From: Metabacillus mangrovi
GTDB lineage: Bacteria; Bacillota; Bacilli; Bacillales; Bacillaceae
Direction: 5' to 3'
Length of the DNA: 64,000 bases
Assembly (NCBI RefSeq): GCF_009711125.1
Contig: NZ_WMIB01000002.1
Span: forward strand, 124,001 to 188,000
Of the stretch, positions 10,103 to 18,192 are shown in pieces. Position 1 is the first letter of the stretch. The number at the start of each line of letters is the position of its first letter. The position numbers and the translations under genes were made by a program. The notes below the pieces were generated by a model. The model ran no database searches. It saw only the letters and a list, made by a program, of their open reading frames with translations, and had not been told where the DNA came from.

Positions 10103-10762
10103 ATGAAAAAAATATACATTGCCGCAGGGGGGCCTGAACGCCTTCTTCCGGATCTTGAACAGGAGAACGGGGAAGGAATCAACTGGGTGGGAGTTGATCG
10201 CGGCGTCCTCTATTTGTCAGAACGCAGCATACCGATGGTGGAAGCAATCGGAGATTTTGACTCCATTACTGCTGAAGAAAGAGAAGCGCTTGAGAACAGG
10301 CATCTTTCTTTGAACATGTATCCATCCGAAAAGGATAAAACAGATACAGAGCTGGCGCTCGATTGGGCGATCAGCCAGAATCCTGAGCTGATCCGCATTT
10401 ATGGTGCAACAGGTGGAAGGCTCGATCACTTTTTTGCCAACATTTATTTAATGATGAAGCAGACCGAAAGCGGTATCCCCATTCAAATCGCCGATCAATA
10501 CAACATCATATCACTTTTGGAAAGCGGGGTACATACCATAAAAGAGGAGGAGGCGTTTCCCTATATCTCGTTTATCCCGATAAACGGAGATGCAGGTCAG
10601 CTCACGCTCGAAGGTTTCAAATATCCTCTTAAAAACCGTCATATTCCCTTTGGTTCAACACTATGTATTAGTAATGAATTGATTCATCACACCGGTACTG
10701 TTTCATTCAGCAGCGGCATATTAATGATGATAAGAAGCAGGGATGAAACAAAGATGAAGTGA
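10103..10762 (+). CDS. thiN: Thiamine pyrophosphokinase
   Basis: Makes thiamine diphosphate directly from thiamine and ATP (YloS in B. subtilis). The 219-residue protein shows the family motifs GDFDS, DKTDTELAL and GATGGRLDH, which form the ATP and thiamine site. The ATG at 10103 is preceded by GGAGGGTAAGG. A terminator lies upstream and a stem-loop lies downstream before spoVM, so it is probably its own transcription unit. Confidence 0.95.
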   Translation: MKKIYIAAGGPERLLPDLEQENGEGINWVGVDRGVLYLSERSIPMVEAIGDFDSITAEEREALENRHLSLNMYPSEKDKTDTELALDWAISQNPELIRIYGATGGRLDHFFANIYLMMKQTESGIPIQIADQYNIISLLESGVHTIKEEEAFPYISFIPINGDAGQLTLEGFKYPLKNRHIPFGSTLCISNELIHHTGTVSFSSGILMMIRSRDETKMK

Positions 10763-10767
10763 TGGAT

Positions 10768-10800
10768 GCTAAAATTATGGCCGGCAATCCGGCCGTTAGC
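10768..10800 (+). other. Stem-loop between thiN and spoVM
   Basis: GCTAA pairs with TTAGC and, inside them, GGCCGG pairs with CCGGCC around a CAAT tetraloop. No T-run follows, so it is not a standard terminator. It could form part of the thiN 3' end or the spoVM leader. Confidence 0.5.
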
Positions 10801-10831
10801 AAGAATATGAAGAGGGCTGAGGAGGGAAATG

Positions 10832-10915
10832 ATGAAGTTCTACACAATCAAGCTGCCAAAGTTTCTTGGAGGAATCGTCCGAGCAATGCTTGGTTCCTTT
10901 AAAAAGGACTCATAA
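10832..10915 (+). CDS. spoVM: Stage V sporulation protein M
   Basis: This 27-codon gene encodes the amphipathic-helix peptide that marks the convex forespore membrane, anchors SpoIVA and so starts spore coat assembly. The peptide begins MKFYTIKLPKFLGG and is identical to B. subtilis SpoVM over nearly its whole length, ending KKDS rather than RKD. Pro9, which is needed for shallow membrane insertion, is present. GGAGGG precedes it; a second in-frame ATG sits directly before at 10829. The position between thiN and rpmB is the same as in B. subtilis. Its presence shows that the organism forms endospores. Confidence 0.96.
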   Translation: MKFYTIKLPKFLGGIVRAMLGSFKKDS

Positions 10916-10937
10916 TCATATAAGCTTCACTCTCAGC

Positions 10938-10970
10938 AGATGCCTATATACAGCGGGCATCTTTTTCTTT
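10938..10970 (+). terminator. Terminator after spoVM
   Basis: AGATGCC pairs with GGCATCT around an 11-base loop and is followed by TTTTCTTT. A clear rho-independent terminator 22 bases after the spoVM stop. Confidence 0.75.
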
Positions 10971-11117
10971 GTTCAGCAAAATTGGCAGCGCGGATGGGGG
11001 GGAAATAAAGAGGCGGACGCTAAAATTCAGCTGCTGCAGAAATTGCAGCGGCGAGTCAAGGTCACTTTTGCTGCCTTTATCGATCATTATTTAGTGAATG
11101 TGAACAACATGGACTGG

Positions 11118-11234
11118 ATTGCGGACTTTATAAGAGGAATTGCTGACTTTTCGCGGGAAATTGCTGACTTGCAAGCACAAATTGCGGACTTTTCCCCTGT
11201 AATTGCTGACTTTCATAAAATAATTGCTGAATAG
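11118..11234 (+). repeat. Array of six 21-base-spaced ATTGCTGACTT motifs
   Basis: The motif ATTGC(T/G)GACTT begins at 11118, 11139, 11160, 11181, 11202 and 11223 (the last copy shortened), an exact 21-base period. In one frame it spells a heptad I-A-D-(F/L)-x-x-x, and an ATG at 11109 would open a 41-residue peptide made almost only of these heptads. No ribosome-binding site precedes that ATG. Either a DNA-level array with two-helical-turn phasing or a small repeat peptide is possible. Function unknown. Confidence 0.75.
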
Positions 11235-11590
11235 CCAGCTCAACGACACCACCCCTGTTCCTTTATCGTGGAAACTCCGCCGCTTATGAGGAAATTCTAA
11301 AATTTATGCTGATTAATTAAGATTTATGCTGAATATCCGGCAGCATATGCTGAAAATACCAGATATATGCTGAAAACTGTTCCGGCAGAGGGTCAGGAGA
11401 TGCAAACAATTAAAAAGGTCTGGGAAAATACCGTGTCCCGGGCAGTCAAACAGAAGATACCAGCTGATAAAAGCGCTGGAAGATAAAAAGATAAAATCCA
11501 CACCAATCTCCTAATCAAGCGCCTGGTCTGACCGGCGTTCCATAAGGAAACAGACCCCTATCGTTACACATCGGCGGGATTTAGTCCGCA
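11235..11590. other. Non-coding stretch with an array of TATGCTGA motifs at 11305-11375
   Basis: No gene is supported here. TATGCTGA occurs at 11305, 11325, 11346 and 11366, spacing 20, 21 and 20. On the minus strand this reads TCAGCATA. The rest (11380-11590) shows no convincing structure or coding potential. Confidence 0.6.
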
Positions 11591-11640
11591 AATAAAAAAG
11601 GAAATGAAGAAGCTGCTCCGAGCTTTCTTCATTTCCTTTC
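11591..11640 (-). terminator. Terminator of rpmB (leftward)
   Basis: AAAGGAAATGAAGAAGCT at 11597-11614 and its near-perfect complement at 11621-11639 form a long stem. On the minus strand the stem is followed by CTTTTTTATTT. It lies about 40 bases beyond the rpmB stop. Confidence 0.85.
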
Positions 11641-11677
11641 CCGCCGCTGCGGGACGGCTCTCATATCAGCGTTTAAA

Positions 11678-11878
<201 letters not shown>

Positions 11879-11997
11879 TCACCTTGCAAAACCTTGGCAG
11901 GCTATCGTTTCATTTCCGTTCATCCTGTAAACAGGATTCCCATCTTTGATGATTGCTTAACCTGTAAATGACGTCTCTATCATTGAGATACCTTAAT

Positions 11998-12027
11998 AAT
12001 TTACCATAATCACCTTTCTGATTGCAA
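11998..12027 (-). promoter_or_regulatory. sigma-A promoter of rpmB
   Basis: On the minus strand TTGCAA (12027-12022) and TAAATT (12003-11998) are 18 bases apart, and TGG precedes the -10 as an extended -10 element. The arrangement closely resembles the rplS promoter in this window. Confidence 0.6.
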
Positions 12028-12129
12028 CTATTACTTGTCAAGTTTTTTTCCTTTGCGGGCTTCCTGTTTCCTCTCGAGACTTCCTGTGGACTCCGTCAAT
12101 CGTAACCAGCCGCTATCAAGAAAAAAGCC

Positions 12130-12161
12130 TTGACATATTGCCAGGTGCTGTGCTGTATAAT
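12130..12161 (+). promoter_or_regulatory. Possible sigma-A promoter of asp23-fakA
   Basis: Consensus TTGACA at 12130 and TATAAT at 12156, but 20 bases apart, longer than the usual 16-18. A second weaker pair, TTTAAA at 12197 and TAAAAT at 12220 with 17 bases between, is an alternative. Confidence 0.4.
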
Positions 12162-12317
12162 ATAAAAGCAAGAATGCGGCTTAAATGAACCGTGGCTTTA
12201 AATCTTGGCCGCCATATAGTAAAATAGCTGTATATGTGTACAGTCTTTACGGCTGAAAGCCCGCATGCAGCGGCTTTTAAGGATATCCATCGACCGAAAA
12301 ACAAGGGAGGAAATAGC

Positions 12318-12680
12318 ATGTCCATTGAACTTACTACTAAATACGGACAAATCGACATCTCCAATGAAGTGATTGCAACAGTTGCAGGCGGTGCCGCCAT
12401 TGATTGCTACGGCATTATAGGAATGGCCTCCAAAAACCAGATTAAAGACGGTATTACTGATATTCTCCGCAAAGAAAATTTCAGCAGGGGTGTCATTGTG
12501 CGACAGGCAGAGGACAGTATTCACATCGATATGTATATCATTGTAAGCTACGGAACGAAAATTTCAGAGGTAGCCCACAACGTACAGACCAAAGTGAAAT
12601 ATACGCTTGATCACACGGTTGGATTAGCTGTAGACTCAGTAAATATTTTCGTTCAGGGAGTTCGTGTAACGAACCCGTAG
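12318..12680 (+). CDS. Asp23/Gls24 family envelope stress protein (YloU)
   Basis: A 120-residue cytoplasmic protein of the Asp23 family, associated with envelope stress in Gram-positive bacteria. It begins MSIELTTKYGQIDIS and contains the family segments GIIGMASK and TKVKYTLDH. The ATG at 12318 follows GGGAGG with good spacing and gives the same length as YloU of B. subtilis. The upstream in-frame Met at 12234 is not used because it lies in the leader. It is co-transcribed with fakA, 15 bases downstream, a pairing kept across Firmicutes. Confidence 0.93.
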   Translation: MSIELTTKYGQIDISNEVIATVAGGAAIDCYGIIGMASKNQIKDGITDILRKENFSRGVIVRQAEDSIHIDMYIIVSYGTKISEVAHNVQTKVKYTLDHTVGLAVDSVNIFVQGVRVTNP

Positions 12681-12695
12681 TAAGGAGGAAAAATT

Positions 12696-14357
12696 GTGTC
12701 AATGAAAATTTTGGACGGCGAGCGCTTTGCCGGCATGATTCTGCAAGGTGCAAGCCACTTATCCAATAATGCCAAAATGGTGGATGCCTTAAATGTCTTC
12801 CCGGTGCCTGATGGGGATACAGGGACAAATATGAACCTGTCTATGTCATCTGGAGCCAAGGAAGTGCAAAAGAATATTCAGGCCCACATTGGCAAAACAG
12901 GGACTGCTCTTTCCAGAGGCCTGCTAATGGGAGCCCGCGGAAATTCAGGAGTCATCCTTTCCCAGCTTTTCAGAGGCTTTTCAAAAGCGATTGAAGGGAA
13001 AAGCACGATCAATGCAAAAGATTTTGCACAGGCTCTGCAGGCGGGAGTGGATACAGCTTATAAAGCAGTGATGAAGCCGGTTGAAGGAACCATCCTTACC
13101 GTTGCGAAGGATGCTGCGAAAAAAGCTGTTTCCGAAGCGAAAAATGAGGATGATTTGATCAGGCTCATGGAGGCAGTTCTTAAAGAAGCCAAAGCGTCGC
13201 TTAACCGGACACCGGATCTTCTTCCTGTACTGAAAGAAGTCGGCGTAGTCGACAGCGGGGGGCAGGGACTTGTTCTTGTGTATGAAGGCTTCCTTGCCGA
13301 GCTGAAAGGCGAAAAGGTCCCGGGTACTCCAATGGCGCTGCCGTCCATGAACGATCTTGTCAGTGCGGAACACCATAAAAATGTACATGCCCACATCAAT
13401 ACAGAGGACATCGAATTCGGCTACTGCACAGAATTCATGGTCCGTTTTGAAGAAGGAAAGAAAACCTTCTCAGAGGACCAGTTCCGCAGGGATTTAAGCG
13501 GATTTGGAGACTCCCTTCTCGTCATAGCGGATGATGAGGTGGCGAAGATACATATTCACGCCGAGAAGCCCGGTGAAGTGTTGTCGTACGGGCAGAAATA
13601 CGGCAGCCTGATCAGCATGAAAATCGAGAACATGCGGGAGCAGCACAGCAGCCTCGTTCAGGAGTCTGCCAACAAGCAGCCCGCAGGTCCTGTTAAGAAA
13701 GAAAAGTACGGGATCATCACGGTAACGATGGGAGAAGGAATTGCTGAACTGTTTAAAAGCATCGGCGCCCATGCGGTTATAGAAGGCGGACAGACAATGA
13801 ATCCGAGTACGGAGGATATTGTGTCAGCCATTGAAGATGTGAACGCCGAGAACATTATCATCCTTCCGAACAATTCGAACATTGTTATGGCAGCACGCCA
13901 GGCAGCATCCGTTGTTGAGGAAAATGTAATCGTCATCCCTTCCAAAACCGTTCCGCAGGGAATGTCAGCCCTTCTCTCCTTCAACCCCGAAGCGAAAGCG
14001 GAGGAAAATGAGGAAATCATGACGGAAGCCCTCGGCAGTGTGAAATCCGGACAAGTTACCTACGCAGTCCGGGATACCCAAATTGACGGGATGGATATCT
14101 CCAAAAATGATTTTATGGGGATCCTCAACGGGAAAATCGTTACAAAAGATCCAGATCAATCTGAAGCAGCCTTAAAACTCCTTGGAGAAATGATCAGCGA
14201 TGAGGATGAAATCCTGACCGTCCTTTACGGAAGCGATGCTTCCGAAGAGGAAGTACACAAACTTACGGAACAGATCGAAAGCAAATACAGCGGGATTGAA
14301 GTGGAAGTCCATAACGGCCGCCAGCCCCTGTATTCCTATATCTTCTCAGTTGAATAA
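12696..14357 (+). CDS. fakA: Fatty acid kinase ATP-binding subunit FakA (YloV, DhaL/DegV-like)
   Basis: FakA phosphorylates exogenous fatty acids bound to a FakB (DegV family) partner. The N-terminal DhaL domain carries the nucleotide and Mg motif NVFPVPDGDTGTN; the middle and C-terminal parts have the GQTMNPSTEDI and LPNNSN segments of the YloV family. Length 553 residues is normal. The GTG at 12696 is well spaced from AAGGAGG; an ATG two codons later is less well placed. A strong terminator closes the asp23-fakA unit. No fakB gene lies in the window. Confidence 0.93.
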   Translation: MSMKILDGERFAGMILQGASHLSNNAKMVDALNVFPVPDGDTGTNMNLSMSSGAKEVQKNIQAHIGKTGTALSRGLLMGARGNSGVILSQLFRGFSKAIEGKSTINAKDFAQALQAGVDTAYKAVMKPVEGTILTVAKDAAKKAVSEAKNEDDLIRLMEAVLKEAKASLNRTPDLLPVLKEVGVVDSGGQGLVLVYEGFLAELKGEKVPGTPMALPSMNDLVSAEHHKNVHAHINTEDIEFGYCTEFMVRFEEGKKTFSEDQFRRDLSGFGDSLLVIADDEVAKIHIHAEKPGEVLSYGQKYGSLISMKIENMREQHSSLVQESANKQPAGPVKKEKYGIITVTMGEGIAELFKSIGAHAVIEGGQTMNPSTEDIVSAIEDVNAENIIILPNNSNIVMAARQAASVVEENVIVIPSKTVPQGMSALLSFNPEAKAEENEEIMTEALGSVKSGQVTYAVRDTQIDGMDISKNDFMGILNGKIVTKDPDQSEAALKLLGEMISDEDEILTVLYGSDASEEEVHKLTEQIESKYSGIEVEVHNGRQPLYSYIFSVE

Positions 14358-14363
14358 AGATGC

Positions 14364-14394
14364 GGCCGCCTGACATTCAGGCGGCCTTCTTTTT
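14364..14394 (+). terminator. Terminator after fakA
   Basis: A perfect 10-bp stem, GGCCGCCTGA with TCAGGCGGCC around CAT, followed by TTCTTTTT. Confidence 0.92.
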
Positions 14395-14429
14395 GCCGGA
14401 TAATTGTTACAGCGGGTTCGCTGAAAATC

Positions 14430-14438
14430 TGGTAAACT
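14430..14438 (+). promoter_or_regulatory. Possible extended -10 promoter of sdaAB
   Basis: TGG followed by TAAACT makes an extended -10 element about 48 bases before sdaAB. No good -35 hexamer is present at the usual distance. Confidence 0.35.
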
Positions 14439-14485
14439 GAAAGCAAACTGATATTCTATTGTTTACATAGGGAGGAATGCGCCGC

Positions 14486-15148
14486 ATGAAGTACCGCAGT
14501 GTATTTGATATTATCGGTCCGGTTATGATCGGGCCTTCCAGTTCTCATACTGCCGGTGCAGCCAGGATCGGCCGGGTAGCGCGGAGCCTGTTTGGAAGAG
14601 AGCCGAAGTGGGCTGCGATTTCCTTTTACGGCTCGTTTGCCAAAACGTACCGCGGACATGGTACAGATGTGGCGATAATCGGCGGCATCCTTGATTTTGA
14701 AACGTTTGATGAACGGATCAAAACATCGCTGGAAATCGCTGATTCACTTGGAATGAAGGTTACTTTTCATGAGGAGGATGCGGTAACAGATCATCCGAAT
14801 ACTGCCAGAGTGATCATCGGCGATGATAGCGGCCAGCTTGAACTCGTCGGTATTTCAATCGGCGGAGGGAAAATCGAGATTACAGAGCTGAACGGATTTC
14901 TTCTTCAGCTGTCAGGAAACCACCCTGCTCTGCTCGTCATGCATAACGACAGGTACGGAGCGATTGCAGGTGTTGCGAATGTGCTGGCTAAATATGCGAT
15001 CAATATCGGCCATATGAATGTTTCAAGAAAAGAAAAAGGCCAGCTTGCCCTGATGACCATCGAAGTGGACCAGAATATGGATACAGAGGTATTAGAAGAA
15101 TTAAAAACGCTTCCAAATATTTTACAGGTTACGAAAATAGCAGATTAG
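14486..15148 (+). CDS. sdaAB: L-serine ammonia-lyase, beta subunit
   Basis: Regulatory subunit of the iron-sulfur L-serine dehydratase that converts serine to pyruvate and ammonia. The 220-residue protein contains the conserved IGPSSSHTAGAARIG segment and SGNHPALLV. Its C-terminal third is an ACT domain (AGVANVLAKYAINIGHM), the usual place for serine binding. ATG 14486 was chosen because GGGAGGA lies about nine bases upstream; the ATG at 14477 is too close. Encoded just before the catalytic alpha subunit. Confidence 0.96.
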   Translation: MKYRSVFDIIGPVMIGPSSSHTAGAARIGRVARSLFGREPKWAAISFYGSFAKTYRGHGTDVAIIGGILDFETFDERIKTSLEIADSLGMKVTFHEEDAVTDHPNTARVIIGDDSGQLELVGISIGGGKIEITELNGFLLQLSGNHPALLVMHNDRYGAIAGVANVLAKYAINIGHMNVSRKEKGQLALMTIEVDQNMDTEVLEELKTLPNILQVTKIAD

Positions 15149-15180
15149 GGCTTGAAACGGATGGATTGGAGGAAGAAGAG

Positions 15181-16071
15181 ATGTTTCGTAATGTTGCAGA
15201 GCTTGTCGAGCTTGCAGAAAGCCGGGGCTGGAAAACATCAGAAGTGATGATCCGGCAGGAAATGGAAGTGAGCGGGAGAACGAGGGAAGAAGTGTTTCAC
15301 CTGATGGATACAAACCTGACCGTGATGGAACAAGCCGTCGAGAAGGGGCTGAAGGGGGTAAAATCCCATTCCGGTTTAACGGGAGGAGACGCCGTGCTGA
15401 TGCAGGCTTATATCCAGCAGGGCCGCTTTTTATCCGGCGAAACGATTTTAGATGCGGTGAGCAAGGCCGTCGCAACCAACGAGGTGAATGCTGCGATGGG
15501 AACGATCTGTGCGACCCCTACGGCAGGATCTGCCGGAGTGGTACCGGGTACCCTGTTTGCCGTAAAGGAAAAGCTGAAGCCATCAAGGGAAGAGATGATC
15601 GAATTCCTTTTCACATCAGGTGCATTTGGTTTTGTCGTTGCCAACAACGCTTCCATTTCAGGAGCTGCAGGGGGCTGCCAGGCTGAAGTTGGATCGGCAG
15701 CCGGGATGGCCGCTGCAGCTATAACGGAGATGGCAGGCGGAACACCTTCGCAGGCAGCTGAAGCGATGGCAATCACTTTAAAAAACATGCTCGGTCTCGT
15801 ATGTGATCCTGTAGCGGGACTTGTAGAGGTGCCGTGTGTAAAACGCAATGCAATGGGTGCTGCGAACGCAATGGTGGCTGCGGATATGGCACTGGCCGGA
15901 ATCACCAGCAGAATCCCTTGCGATGAAGTGATCGATGCCATGTACCGGATCGGCCAGACCATGCCGAGTTCTCTCAGAGAAACGGCTCAAGGAGGACTTG
16001 CTGCTACTCCTACAGGTCGTGAGCTTGAAGCCAAAATTTTTGGGATTCCTCTGGATCGGCGTGATGGATAA
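15181..16071 (+). CDS. sdaAA: L-serine ammonia-lyase, alpha subunit
   Basis: Catalytic subunit of the [4Fe-4S] serine dehydratase, 296 residues. Cys residues likely to bind the cluster lie in GGCQAEVG, LVCDPV and EVPCVKRNA. The serine-binding NNASISGAAGG and CATPTAGSAG segments are intact. ATG 15181 follows GGAGGAA; an in-frame TTG at 15166 overlaps that ribosome-binding site and is rejected. The 3' end overlaps the start of recG. Confidence 0.96.
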   Translation: MFRNVAELVELAESRGWKTSEVMIRQEMEVSGRTREEVFHLMDTNLTVMEQAVEKGLKGVKSHSGLTGGDAVLMQAYIQQGRFLSGETILDAVSKAVATNEVNAAMGTICATPTAGSAGVVPGTLFAVKEKLKPSREEMIEFLFTSGAFGFVVANNASISGAAGGCQAEVGSAAGMAAAAITEMAGGTPSQAAEAMAITLKNMLGLVCDPVAGLVEVPCVKRNAMGAANAMVAADMALAGITSRIPCDEVIDAMYRIGQTMPSSLRETAQGGLAATPTGRELEAKIFGIPLDRRDG

Positions 16072-18109
16072 AATGAAGCAGCCTGTCGGCGTCTTAAAAG
16101 GAATCGGGGAAGAGACGGCTGCCTCCCTTTCAGAAATGGGGATCGCTACGATAGGTGATCTTTTGGAATATTTCCCTTATCGTTATGAAGACTACCGCCT
16201 TAGAGATTTAGCCGAAGTGCAGCATGATGAAAGGGTTACAGTCGAAGGGAAGGTTCACAGCGAACCTTCTCTCGCTTTTTATGGCAAAAAAAAATCGAGA
16301 TTAACATTCCGGCTCTTAACAGGCAGATATTTGGTCAGTGTTGTCTGCTTTAACCGCCCATTCTATAAAAAACAGCTTTCCATCAATCAGATTGTAACGG
16401 TCAGCGGTAAATGGGACAAAAACCGGCAGACGATCACACTGCAGGATATTGTGTTCGGCCCTCATGTGTCCAAGCAGGACCTCGAGCCCGTTTATGCAGT
16501 CAGAGGCACTGTAACTGTGAAGCAGCTTAGAAAGCATATTGTAAATGCCCTAAAAGAATTCAACCGCGATCTTCCGGAAAACCTGCCTGAGCAGATTATA
16601 GATACATATAAGCTGATGGGAAAGCAGGAAGCGGTTAAAACGGTGCACCTTCCTCTCGACCATCAGAGCCTGAAGCACGCGAGAAGAAGATTCGTTTATG
16701 AAGAATTTCTGCTGTTTCAGCTGAAAATGCAGGCTTTAAGAAAAGTGCAGCGCGAGCAATCCGCCGGAACTGGGCATGTATTTGCTGAAGCAGGTCTGAA
16801 TGCTTTTACAGATTCCCTTCCATTTGAACTCACGCCGGCGCAGGACCGCGTTCTGCAGGAGATCTTAGGGGATATGAAATCCCCGTACCGGATGAACCGG
16901 CTCCTGCAGGGGGACGTAGGTTCAGGCAAAACTGTAGTAGCAGCGATCTCCATGTATGCCGCTATTCTTTCCGGATACCAGAGTGCATTGATGGTGCCAA
17001 CAGAGATTCTTGCTGAGCAGCATGCGAACTCTCTTCTTGCCTTGTTTGAGCCGTTTGGCGTTACAGTCGCTCTTTTAACGAGTTCTGTAAAAGGGAAGAG
17101 AAGGAGAGAGCTGCTGGAACGGCTCGCGGGTGGTGAGATCAGCATCCTGGTAGGGACTCATGCACTCATTCAGGAAGAGGTCAACTTTAATAAGCTGGGC
17201 CTTGTCATTACAGATGAGCAGCACCGCTTCGGAGTCAACCAGCGCCGGGTCCTCAGGGAAAAGGGGGAATCGCCTGATGTACTGTTCATGACAGCTACAC
17301 CGATTCCAAGGACACTGGCTATTACGGCATTCGGTGAAATGGATGTTTCAGTCATCGACCAGCTTCCTGCAGGCAGGAAAACCATCGAAACCTACTGGGT
17401 GAAGCATAATATGCTTGACCGGATCCTGGGCTTTATCGATAAAGAAGTGCAAAAGGGAAGGCAGGCGTATGTCATCTGCCCGCTGATCGAAGAGTCGGAT
17501 AAACTGGATGTCCAGAATGCAATCGATGTTCATGCGATGCTTGTGCATTCGTTTTCGCCCAAATGGAATACAGGTCTGATGCACGGCAGGCTGCACCCGA
17601 ACGAAAAGGAAGCGGTCATGCGGGAGTTCAGTGAGAACAAAACCCAGATACTCGTTAGTACAACAGTAGTGGAAGTGGGAGTTAACGTTCCGAACGCCAC
17701 CATCATGGTGATCTATGATGCAGAACGGTTCGGACTTTCCCAGCTTCACCAGCTGAGGGGACGTGTCGGAAGGGGCAGTGAGCAATCCTATTGCATCCTG
17801 ATGGCAGATCCGAAGTCGGAAACGGGAAAAGAGCGGATGAAGATCATGACCGAAACGAACGACGGGTTTGTTTTGTCGGAGAAAGATCTTGAACTGCGTG
17901 GTCCTGGAGACTTTTTCGGGAAGAAGCAAAGCGGGGTTCCTGAGTTTAAAGTAGCGGATATGGTCCATGATTACCGGGCGCTGGAAACAGCTAGGGCGGA
18001 TGCAGCCAAGCTCATCGAGTCCAAAGCGTTCTGGAGTGATCCTGAATACAGCCACTTAAGAGACGATCTCGCATCAACGGGTGTGCTTGAAGGGGAAAAA
18101 CTCGATTAA
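16064..18109 (+). CDS. recG: ATP-dependent DNA helicase RecG
   Basis: Fork-regressing and Holliday-junction helicase used in replication fork rescue and recombination. The N-terminal wedge domain has an OB fold (residues about 60-150). The helicase core follows, with Walker A DVGSGKT starting at residue 284, DEQH at 384, and MTATPIPRT. The C-terminal lobe shows QLRGRVGRG and the TRG-like LRGPGDFFG segment. The ATG at 16064 overlaps the sdaAA stop and gives 681 residues; an ATG at 16073 is also possible. Ribosome-binding signals are weak, which suggests coupling to sdaAA. Confidence 0.95.
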   Translation: MDKMKQPVGVLKGIGEETAASLSEMGIATIGDLLEYFPYRYEDYRLRDLAEVQHDERVTVEGKVHSEPSLAFYGKKKSRLTFRLLTGRYLVSVVCFNRPFYKKQLSINQIVTVSGKWDKNRQTITLQDIVFGPHVSKQDLEPVYAVRGTVTVKQLRKHIVNALKEFNRDLPENLPEQIIDTYKLMGKQEAVKTVHLPLDHQSLKHARRRFVYEEFLLFQLKMQALRKVQREQSAGTGHVFAEAGLNAFTDSLPFELTPAQDRVLQEILGDMKSPYRMNRLLQGDVGSGKTVVAAISMYAAILSGYQSALMVPTEILAEQHANSLLALFEPFGVTVALLTSSVKGKRRRELLERLAGGEISILVGTHALIQEEVNFNKLGLVITDEQHRFGVNQRRVLREKGESPDVLFMTATPIPRTLAITAFGEMDVSVIDQLPAGRKTIETYWVKHNMLDRILGFIDKEVQKGRQAYVICPLIEESDKLDVQNAIDVHAMLVHSFSPKWNTGLMHGRLHPNEKEAVMREFSENKTQILVSTTVVEVGVNVPNATIMVIYDAERFGLSQLHQLRGRVGRGSEQSYCILMADPKSETGKERMKIMTETNDGFVLSEKDLELRGPGDFFGKKQSGVPEFKVADMVHDYRALETARADAAKLIESKAFWSDPEYSHLRDDLASTGVLEGEKLD

Positions 18110-18116
18110 CTAACGG

Positions 18117-18145
18117 TTGCATTCCCATTTCCCAGCTTATATACT
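18117..18145 (+). promoter_or_regulatory. sigma-A promoter of the fapR-plsX-fabD-fabG operon
   Basis: TTGCAT at 18117 and TATACT at 18140 with a 17-base spacer. The predicted start point falls inside the FapR operator directly downstream. Confidence 0.7.
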
Positions 18146-18148
18146 ACT

Positions 18149-18166
18149 ATTAGTACCTAGTCATAA
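18149..18166 (+). promoter_or_regulatory. FapR operator
   Basis: ATTAGTACCTAGTCATAA agrees closely with the known FapR box, whose core is TTAGTACCTAGTC in B. subtilis. It directly follows the -10 element, so bound FapR would block transcription until malonyl-CoA releases it. Confidence 0.85.
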
Positions 18167-18192
18167 AAGCGCGGATGGTGTAATCTAAAAAA

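Noticed and set aside
10866-11234. A 122-residue plus-strand open frame
   Set aside because: Its first part overlaps spoVM in another frame and crosses the spoVM terminator. Only the last 41 codons, the heptad array, are of interest and they are listed as a repeat.
12138-12161. TTGCCA as -35 for the TATAAT before asp23
   Set aside because: The spacing would be only 12 bases, too short for sigma-A.
15408-15962. A 184-residue minus-strand open frame opposite sdaAA
   Set aside because: Ala/Pro-rich shadow of a strongly conserved catalytic gene.
15935-16063. N-terminal extension of recG by 43 residues
   Set aside because: This part is sdaAA read in another frame; family length and similarity begin at about 16064.
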